This document shows positions 8,318 through 16,000 of a DNA stretch of 64,000 nucleotides, one piece after another. Each line of letters opens with the position of its first letter. The first letter of the stretch is position 1. The position numbers were made by a program, and so were the translations under genes. The stretch covers positions 1 through 64,000 of the forward strand of contig DAOUBQ010000018.1 in assembly GCA_034432755.1 (NCBI GenBank), in the 5' to 3' direction. Under the pieces are notes generated by a model. That model ran no database searches, was not told the DNA's origin, and worked only from the letters and a program-made list of their open reading frames with translations. The stretch is from UBA5195 sp034432755. GTDB taxonomy: Bacteria; Chloroflexota; Anaerolineae; Anaerolineales; Villigracilaceae.

Positions 8318-9571
8318 ATGAATACCCAACTCCAACGAATGCAGCGGCTGCTCGAAATCGGCCGGACATTAAATACCGTGACCGAACTGCGAGATGCGTT
8401 GCTTTTAATCCTGGGCGCAGCAACCGAATTGACCGATTCTTTTGGCGCTTCGATTTTAGACCCAGAACCAGACGGAGAAAGCCTGCGGTTCCTGGTCAAT
8501 ACGCCCGACCTGCAAATGCTCCAAACCCTGCTCATCCCCATTGACGAGAGCATTGCCGGGCTGGCCTTCCGCAAAAAAGAGACGGTGGTGGTCAACGATA
8601 CCAGTCAGGCGCCGAATCACTCCAAGCGTGCAGATGAAGTAAGCGGGTTTCCAACCTATTCGGTCACGGCCTGCCCCATCTTGTTCCGCGGCGAGGTGCT
8701 GGGGATTTTGGAAGTCATCAACAAGAAGAGGGGTGTTGATTATACCGGAGAAGATGTTACCATCCTGGAAACGCTTGCCGCCCACGCCGCCATTGCCATC
8801 CAGAACGCGCATTTACAGCAACAACTAGAAGAAACCCGCGAAGAATCCCAGCGACTCGATAAAATGAAAACCGACTTCGTGGCAATCACCTCCCACGAAC
8901 TGCGCACCCCGCTGGGGCTGATTCTCGGCCATTCCACCTTCTTGCGCGAACTGGTTGGGGAAGAACACCAGGAACAATTGGATATCATCATTCGCAATGC
9001 CATGCGCCTGAAAGAAATCATAGACAGCATGACCCGCGTGCATAACATCCAGAGCGGGGTTGCCTCGGTGCGGCGGCGCACGGTTTCGGTGCGCAAATTA
9101 ATCCTCGATGCGCTGGCCGCCATCAGCAAGGAGGCTGAAGCCAAAGGCATCACCCTCGGTTTCGACATCGAAGATTCAGATTTAATGATTGAAGGCGATG
9201 CCGATAAGATTGGGGTTGCTGTCTTTAACATCATCCAGAATGGCGTGGCCTTTACCAACCAGGGTGGCTACGTCTTTGTGGTGGCCGAAGAAGTGCCAGG
9301 TTACATCAAAATCACAGTCAAAGACAACGGAGTTGGCATCCCAGCCAAGGATTTGAATCACATTTTTGAGCGATTCTACCAGGTGGAATCGCATCTCACC
9401 CGCAAGCACGGCGGCATGGGGTTGGGGTTATCAGTTGCCAAAATGAATATCGAACTCCATGGCGGGCGCATCTGGGTTGATAGCGCCGAGGGCCAGGGCA
9501 GTACTTTTACCGTCCTGCTTCCGCTCGACACCGACCAGGCCAAAGCCGCCGATAAAGTCTTCATCAGTTAA
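8318..9571 (+). CDS. Soluble GAF-domain sensor histidine kinase
   Basis: The 417-residue cytosolic protein has no membrane segment. A GAF domain spans about 10-165 (ILFRGEVLGILEVINKK, LAAHAAIAIQNAHL). A short coiled coil leads to HisKA with H-box TSHELRTPL and phospho-acceptor His193. The ATPase domain holds NIIQNGVAFTN, DNGVGIPAKD and GGMGLGLSV. It would sense a small cytosolic ligand and pass phosphate to an unlinked regulator, since none is adjacent. Only one base separates its stop from the following sugar-kinase ATG, so the two are probably translationally coupled. No strong ribosome site precedes the start. Confidence 0.92.
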   Translation: MNTQLQRMQRLLEIGRTLNTVTELRDALLLILGAATELTDSFGASILDPEPDGESLRFLVNTPDLQMLQTLLIPIDESIAGLAFRKKETVVVNDTSQAPNHSKRADEVSGFPTYSVTACPILFRGEVLGILEVINKKRGVDYTGEDVTILETLAAHAAIAIQNAHLQQQLEETREESQRLDKMKTDFVAITSHELRTPLGLILGHSTFLRELVGEEHQEQLDIIIRNAMRLKEIIDSMTRVHNIQSGVASVRRRTVSVRKLILDALAAISKEAEAKGITLGFDIEDSDLMIEGDADKIGVAVFNIIQNGVAFTNQGGYVFVVAEEVPGYIKITVKDNGVGIPAKDLNHIFERFYQVESHLTRKHGGMGLGLSVAKMNIELHGGRIWVDSAEGQGSTFTVLLPLDTDQAKAADKVFIS

Positions 9572-9572
9572 C

Positions 9573-10577
9573 ATGGACGTTTCCCTCGTTATCGCCGGGC
9601 AACTGCGCCGACAGTTTCTCATCCCTCCCGAAGGTAAGCCGCTCTTAGACAAACCGGGAGGGAATTTGTTGTATGCCGCCGCCGGGACGCGTCTGTGGAC
9701 AGACTCGGTTTCCCTGCTGGCGCGTGTGGGCGAGGATTTTCCCAGCGACTGGCTGCGCAGTTTCCAGCAAAAAGGGCTCGATACGCGCGGCGTTAAAATC
9801 GTCCCCGCCCCAATGGATTTACGTTCCTTCATCGTTTATACCGACGAACGAAATTTCCAGCGAGCCAACCCGGTTTCGCATTTTGCCCGCCTGGGGCTGC
9901 CTTTTCCCAAAAGTTTGCTTGGCTATCAACCGCCGCAAAATGAACAGGATAGCCGCACGCAAACCAATCCCGATTCACCCAAACTTTCCGACATCCCTGC
10001 CGATTACCGCACCGCCAAGGCCGTCCACCTGGCCCCGCTCGACCTGCCGACCCACTCCCAGCTTGCTGCAGCCTTCCGGCACAGCGGCGTTTCTTACGTC
10101 ACCATTGACCCTAACCCCGGCTACATGAACGCCAACTACCTCGACGACCTGCGCTCGCTCCTGCAAGGCGTCACAGCCTTCCTGCCCTCCGAAGAAGAAA
10201 TCCGCAACCTCTTTTGGGGCCGCACCCACGACCTGTGGGAGATGGCCGAGTCGCTCGCCAGTTTTGGCTGCGATATCATCGTCATCAAACGCGGCGCGCG
10301 CGGGCAACTGGTCTATGACCGCGTGGGCAACCACAAATGGGAAATCCCAGGCTATCCGTCGAACTTCGTTGACCCCACCGGCGCGGGCGATGCCTTCTGT
10401 GGCGGCTTCCTGGCCGGGTACGCCGCCAGCCTCGACCCGCTGCAAGCCACCCTGCATGGCAACATCTCCTCGTCATTTGCCATCGAAGGCAGCGGCCCTT
10501 TCTACCTGCTCGATTCGATGCCCGGCCTGGCGCAGGCGCGCCTGGCTTCGCTGGCAGCCCTGGTCAGGCAAATATGA
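9573..10577 (+). CDS. PfkB-family carbohydrate kinase
   Basis: The 334-residue protein belongs to the ribokinase/PfkB family, which phosphorylates sugars or nucleosides with ATP. KPGGNLLYAAAGTRLW is the N-terminal glycine motif and DPTGAGDAFCGGFLAGY (residues 267 on) carries the anion hole and catalytic base Asp273. FLPSEEEIRNLF and IIVIKRGARGQLVY are typical of the substrate-Mg and ATP regions. Substrate cannot be assigned. ATG 9573 was chosen because the family domain begins at once and it sits one base after the kinase stop; the frame is open upstream but overlaps the kinase. The stop overlaps the next ATG (ATGA). Confidence 0.88.
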   Translation: MDVSLVIAGQLRRQFLIPPEGKPLLDKPGGNLLYAAAGTRLWTDSVSLLARVGEDFPSDWLRSFQQKGLDTRGVKIVPAPMDLRSFIVYTDERNFQRANPVSHFARLGLPFPKSLLGYQPPQNEQDSRTQTNPDSPKLSDIPADYRTAKAVHLAPLDLPTHSQLAAAFRHSGVSYVTIDPNPGYMNANYLDDLRSLLQGVTAFLPSEEEIRNLFWGRTHDLWEMAESLASFGCDIIVIKRGARGQLVYDRVGNHKWEIPGYPSNFVDPTGAGDAFCGGFLAGYAASLDPLQATLHGNISSSFAIEGSGPFYLLDSMPGLAQARLASLAALVRQI

Positions 10578-11665
10578 ATTCACTCGAACGCATCCTCAAC
10601 CTGGCGGTCCAAATCCAGCAAATTCCCGCGCCCACATTTGAAGAATCGGCCCGCGCTCAATTCGTTTTGGAACAATTCCACACCGAGAAATTGACCGATA
10701 CCGAAATGGATGCGGCAGGAAATGTCTTTGCCCGTTTAAGCGGTGGAAATCAGTCCCCGCTGGTCGTATCTGCCCATCTCGACACCGTCTTCCCGGCTAA
10801 GACACCCCTGGCCGCGCGCCGCGAGGCGGGCCGCATCTACGGCCCCGGCATCGGCGACAACGCGCTGGGCGTCGCCAGCCTGTTTGGCCTGGCGTGGATT
10901 CTGCGTGAGCGGGGCATCACCCTGCCAGGCGACTTGTGGCTCGTGGCGAACACCTGCGAGGAGGGCCTGGGCGACCTGAAAGGCATGAAAGCCGTCTGCG
11001 AACGATTTGGCCCCTCCCCGCTCTGCTACCTGGTGGTGGAAGGCATGGCACTCGGACATGTTTACTATCGCGGCACAGGCGTACGCCGTTATAAAGTCAC
11101 CATCCACACTCAAGGCGGCCACTCGTGGACCGATTTTGGCAAGCCCTCGGCTATTCACGAGGTCTCCAAACTGGTTGCGCAGATTGCGGCTCTTAAAACG
11201 CCATCCATACCACGCACCACCTTCAATATTGGGCGCATTGGCGGCGGGATAAGCATCAACACGATCGCACCCGAAGCCTGGTTTGAATTAGATTTGCGCT
11301 CCGATAGCGCGGCGCAGTTAAATGACCTGGCCCGGCGGGTAGAAGCGCTGCTCGAAACGGCCAACCAGCGCGGCGTGCGGGTCGAGCGCCAGGTCATCGG
11401 CCAGCGCCCAGCGGGTGAAATTCCCTCTTCCCACCCTCTCATCCATCTGGCGAGCGCCACCCTGCGTGAACTGGGCATCGAACCGAGCCTGACGATTGGC
11501 TCCACCGACGCCAACATCCCGCTCAGCCTGGGCTACCCGGCCCTGGTGCTGGGTATTACGCGAGGCGGCGGGGCGCACACGGTTGGGGAATACCTGGAAA
11601 CCGGCCCAGTCGCCGATGGGATGGAACAGTTAACGCGCTTTGTTAGCAGAGCCTGGAAGGTGTAG
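10574..11665 (+). CDS. M20-family metallopeptidase
   Basis: The 363-residue protein is a zinc aminopeptidase/carboxypeptidase of family M20 (PepT/CPG2-like). Metal ligands are visible: H68-x-D70 in SAHLDTVFP, D95 in GPGIGDNALG, and E129-E130 in NTCEEGLGD. The dimerisation insert contains TQGGHSWTDFGKPSAIHE, and SINTIAPEAWFELDLRSDS resumes the catalytic domain. GGGAHTVGEYLE at the end supplies the last His. Substrate is unknown, likely a di- or tripeptide or an N-acyl amino acid. It overlaps the sugar-kinase gene by four bases, so it is the third member of a coupled three-gene operon led by the GAF kinase. Confidence 0.9.
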   Translation: MNSLERILNLAVQIQQIPAPTFEESARAQFVLEQFHTEKLTDTEMDAAGNVFARLSGGNQSPLVVSAHLDTVFPAKTPLAARREAGRIYGPGIGDNALGVASLFGLAWILRERGITLPGDLWLVANTCEEGLGDLKGMKAVCERFGPSPLCYLVVEGMALGHVYYRGTGVRRYKVTIHTQGGHSWTDFGKPSAIHEVSKLVAQIAALKTPSIPRTTFNIGRIGGGISINTIAPEAWFELDLRSDSAAQLNDLARRVEALLETANQRGVRVERQVIGQRPAGEIPSSHPLIHLASATLRELGIEPSLTIGSTDANIPLSLGYPALVLGITRGGGAHTVGEYLETGPVADGMEQLTRFVSRAWKV

Positions 11666-11671
11666 AATCGT

Positions 11672-11700
11672 GAGAGCCGGGGACGCCGACCCCGGCTCTC
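11672..11700 (+). terminator. Hairpin after the M20 peptidase gene
   Basis: GAGAGCCGGGG (11672-11682) pairs with CCCCGGCTCTC (11690-11700) around a seven-base loop, starting seven bases after the stop codon. No T tract follows, so it may act as a Rho-type or RNA-stabilising hairpin rather than a full intrinsic terminator. Confidence 0.5.
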
Positions 11701-11759
11701 GTCTAAGGAGGAGAAGAGAAATCACTGTTGTTAATATAGCACAATGCCTACGGCCATGC

Positions 11760-11789
11760 TTGACGCCCGATATACGATTATCCTATGCT
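11760..11789 (+). promoter_or_regulatory. Sigma-70-type promoter of the MFS gene
   Basis: TTGACG (11760-11765), an 18-base spacer and TATGCT (11784-11789) form a good -35/-10 pair. The expected transcript start near 11796 lies downstream of the first in-frame ATG (11744) and upstream of ATG 11831, which supports the later start. Confidence 0.55.
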
Positions 11790-11830
11790 TACCCCACGCA
11801 AAAGTTAGCAAATTATTAACAAGGCTCACA

Positions 11831-13027
11831 ATGAAAAAAATTTCCCTGCCCCGCAATGTGTGGGGACTGACAGCCACCTCGTTTTTAACAGACGTTTCCT
11901 CCGAAATGCTCACCAACCTGATTCCGCTCTTCCTGGCAAACGTGCTGGGCATGCGCACGAGCGTTATCGGCCTCATTGATGGCGTCGCCGAAACGACCGC
12001 CAGCCTGCTCAAACTCTATTCCGGCGCGCTTTCTGATAAACTCGGCAGCCGCAAATGGCTGACGGTGGCCGGGTACAGTCTCTCAACGCTTGCCAAGCCC
12101 TTCTTGTACTTTGCATCCACCTGGGGCTGGGTGCTGGGGGTGCGCTTCGCCGACCGGATTGGCAAAGGCATTCGCACTGCCCCGCGCGACGCCCTGTTGG
12201 CAGGCAGCGTGGATGAACACCAGCGTGGACTGGCATTCGGCCTGCACCGCGCCGGAGATACCGCCGGGGCATTCACCGGCCTGGCGATTGCCGCGCTGGT
12301 CATTTACCTGACCCAGTCTGGCACGGCTCAACTGACCCGTGCCACCTTTCAGACAATTGTACTGCTCTCTATCATCCCAGCGGTGCTGGCGGTCTTAGTG
12401 CTGGCCCTGTTCGTGAAGGAAGTAGCCGGAAAAGCCCAGACCACGATGCCAACTCTCAGCTTGGCGGGCATGGACAGGCGTTTCAAGATATTCCTGCTTG
12501 CTGCGATTTTGTTCACCCTGGGCAATTCGTCCGATGCTTTTATCATCCTGCGCGGACAGGAACGCGGCTTGAGCGTGTTGCAGGTGATGGGCATGTTGCT
12601 CACCTTCAACGCTACTTATACCATCCTGGCCGCGCCATTGGGCGCGCTCTCTGACAAAATCGGACGCCGCAAACTTATCTTGGGCGGCTGGCTGGCCTAC
12701 GGATTGGTCTACCTTGGCTTTGCGCTCTCCCAAACCGGGGGGCAGGTCTGGATTTTGTTTGGACTCTATGGGGTTTACTACGCCGCCACCGAAGGCACGG
12801 CCAAAGCCTTTGTGGCCGACCTGGTCCCCGCCGAGCGGAGCGGCACGGCCTATGGCCTGTACAACGCCGCCATCGCACTCACCGCTCTGCCCGCCTCGCT
12901 CATCGCTGGGATTCTCTGGCAGGGCATCGGTTCCTGGAATGGCTTTGGCCCCGCTGCCCCCTTTATTTTTGGAGCAGGCATGGCGCTGGGGGCAGCAGGC
13001 CTGTTTTGGTTCACTTCAAAATCTTAA
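11831..13027 (+). CDS. Major facilitator superfamily transporter
   Basis: From ATG 11831 the protein has 398 residues and about 12 hydrophobic segments, the normal size for MFS. VRFADRIGKGIRTAPRDALL is the cytoplasmic loop 2-3 signature of a drug/metabolite-proton antiporter-like branch, and LSDKIGRRKLILGGWLAYG is the matching loop 8-9. The substrate is not predictable. MKKISLPRN is a plausible N terminus; a longer version from 11744 would add 29 residues without hydrophobic character and would start before the predicted promoter. The 3' end overlaps the convergent alpha-2-macroglobulin gene by 17 bases, with no terminator between them. Confidence 0.87.
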   Translation: MKKISLPRNVWGLTATSFLTDVSSEMLTNLIPLFLANVLGMRTSVIGLIDGVAETTASLLKLYSGALSDKLGSRKWLTVAGYSLSTLAKPFLYFASTWGWVLGVRFADRIGKGIRTAPRDALLAGSVDEHQRGLAFGLHRAGDTAGAFTGLAIAALVIYLTQSGTAQLTRATFQTIVLLSIIPAVLAVLVLALFVKEVAGKAQTTMPTLSLAGMDRRFKIFLLAAILFTLGNSSDAFIILRGQERGLSVLQVMGMLLTFNATYTILAAPLGALSDKIGRRKLILGGWLAYGLVYLGFALSQTGGQVWILFGLYGVYYAATEGTAKAFVADLVPAERSGTAYGLYNAAIALTALPASLIAGILWQGIGSWNGFGPAAPFIFGAGMALGAAGLFWFTSKS

Positions 13028-16000
13028 ACACCGTTCCCTCGCTGGTCCCCTGCACTTCGGGGAAGTAGGCCAGCCAGGCATGGGCCGGTAAAACGCGATA
13101 CTCACCCGCCAGGGAGGGGATGATGGTATAGGTCAGCACATAAGTCCCGGCGGGCAGGGTTTCGGCGCTCCACCGAATTCGTTCGCGGTAAATTTGCGGG
13201 CGGTTAAAGTACCACCAACCCCAGCCCGCGCCGAAGGGGTCGTTTTCCTCAAACTGGATTTCTACCGATTGGCTTTCTTCGCCCTGCTGGCTGGTTTTAA
13301 GCGCCGGGTCGAGAATCTCGGCCCCGGCGGGAACGTAATCTTCCAGCAAGAAAGAATACGCATCGTTCGGAATCGTCACGGTCACGCGCACGGTGAGGCG
13401 GCCCGATTCCTCCTCGCGCATCTGGTAAGAATCCACCGGCTGGCAATTCTTCCCGTTACATAGCAGGTATTCGCGGCTGACGGCAATCCCCCGGTTGAGG
13501 GCGGGCGCTGTTTCAACAGGCCGCAGCGCCGAAAGCATGGCACGGTAATACAACCGTCCCACCCCGGCCTGGCGGTTGATGACGAGTTGGTTCGCGCCGT
13601 TTAACATCATCTGGCTAAGGGGCATGATGGCGGTAACCGTTGTCAGATTTTGCGGGCCAGAGGCCTGCCCCTGGGCGATGTTGACCCCATTCAAAGCGGC
13701 AGAAAAGCCAAAATCGGCCCGAAATTCGCCCGTGGCAGCCATGAAGCGGTTGAGGGCCAGCATCACCCAGGCGTTCTCGTAATCGGAAGCCCAGCCTTTT
13801 GGCCCGCGCTGCGAGGCCAGGTAGCGCGCCGCATCCGCCGCCAGCGGGCTGGCCGGGTCGCGCTCGGTTAGGGTGTAGACAACCATTGCAGTGGTATAGA
13901 GCGGCGAGCCGGGGGTCATCCAGCCGCCCTGTTTGCTCTCCCAGTGAATGCCGGTTGAGGAGCGGATGGCGGTCGCCTCGAGGTCGGAAACCAGGGTGCG
14001 AATGCGCTCATCCGCCGGGTTGGTGCGCGCGAGCGTCGTCGCCAGCATGGCCTTTGCCCAGGGGTCGAGTCGCTCGCGTTCACTGTAAAGTTCCTCGGCC
14101 ACATAGCCAAAATTGTTCAGGCTGCCGGTCTCTTGCAAGACGAAGGCATAGAATGCGGCGCGATTGGCCCAAAACGGGTCGGTGAGGCTCACAGCGCCGG
14201 TGAACGGCTCGGCAGTGCTAAACAGATAATCGCGCCCGCGCTGGATGGCCGTGAGCAGGGTGGCGTCGTCGCCCGCCAGGCCGCTCTGGCGCACTTTTTC
14301 CAGGCCATAAACCATGTAAGCCGTCAGATAAGCGTCGGCCTTGTCGCTGCCAATCGCCCAGGGCCAACCGCCGTCTTCGAATTGCGCGGCCAGCAGGTGT
14401 TCAGTCGCGGCGCGGATGTCGCGTGTCAGACGCGTGCGCAGGGTGGGGTTTTCGATGCTCACGCTTTGCAGGGTGAGATAGGTGATGGTGTTGGGCAGCA
14501 GGTACGAAAGAATCTGCTCGGTGCTCCAGGCCGGGTCGGGCAAGGTTCGGGCTTCGAGCGCGCTCAAAATGGCCGAAGCCAGCGAAGGCGAGAGTTCGAG
14601 GGTCAGTTCGCCGCCCAACGGCTGGAACGTGCGCGGGATGGCGAGTATTTCGGTCAGCGTGGCGTTTGAGTCCGTCAAAATGCCTGCTGTGCTGAAGGTT
14701 TGCGGGGCGATATAGCGCAAAACCGGAATTGCCCCCTCGTTGGGGCGCGCGGCGTCCTGAAATTGGGCTGATTGGACCGTGAACACGGCGTCGAGCGCTT
14801 CGACATCCCCTACCGCGCCGCGCCAGGCCACCCGCGCCCTGCCATTGGCCGGGATGGTGACGGTTTGCTCGGCCTTTACGCCCGCTTCCAACCGGAATCC
14901 TTCGGCTTTCAGGCTCACAACGGCCTGCTGTTCTTGGGTGGTATTGTTGTTGACGATGGCCGCCAATTCGGCCACGTCGCCCACCACCAGGAAGCGCGGC
15001 GTTTGCGGGCGAATGAGCAGGTCTTTGCTGGTTACCACCTGCACGCGGGCCTGCCCAACTTTTGTGTCCTTCGTTAACCCGCGCGATTCGACCTGCCAGG
15101 TGGTCAGGCTGTCGGGCAGAGTCAGGGTCACCTGGGCCTTGCCCTGCGCGTCGGTGAGGATGTCGGCCTTCCAGTAGGCGGTGTCGGGGAAGTCGTCGCG
15201 GAGGGTCAGGACAGCCTCGCCGCCTCCGCCGCCCTGCCCTCCGCCCAAATCTAACAGGCGGCGGGTGGAGATGGCGTTCGTCAGCCCGGTGCGCACTCCG
15301 AGCGGTTGGATGCTATAGTAGGCAGGCACAATGTCCTCAGAGTTGGGGTCAGCCAGGGCCAGCGCAGCCAGGTCCACCACTGCCAGCGAAAATTCGCCCT
15401 GCACCGGCTGACCTTGCTGGTCAGTCACGGTCAGGTCGAGGGTCAGGGTGTCGCCGGGTTTGGCCTTTTCGGGCGCGGCTTTCAAAGCGATATTAAGCGT
15501 CAGGGCGGCGGGGTCAACGGGCAAGTTGATATAGCCCTGCCTGAAACTCGTATTCGGCCCCAGCAGGGTGGCCGAGATGTAAATGTTGGGGGCTTCTGCT
15601 TCGGTGATGGGGAATTGAAACCGATAGCCTTCCGGCGGGACGGGGACGACCTGTACGGTTTTGAACGTCCCGCGCTCGGTGGTCAAGAGCGCCTGGGCCG
15701 GCTCGTTGAATGGGTTGGGGAGGAACACTTCGGCGGTCTGGCCGGGTTTGTATTCGGCCTGGTCTGCCGTCAGGCGAAGTTGGTCATAGGGCAGGTTGGG
15801 CCAGGCTGCGTTTTGCGTGCCGCCCACCCACAAGAGCAGTTGGGTTTTGGCGCTGCCACTGGTCACTTCGAGGGCGTAGGTTCCGGCTTCGGAGGGCGTA
15901 AACGTGACCTCGCCGCGCCCATCCGCGCTGGTGGCGATGGCTTTGCTCTCAACCGGCGTGTAAACTGGCGTCAAACGATACCCGTAGGTGAGCTCCTCGC

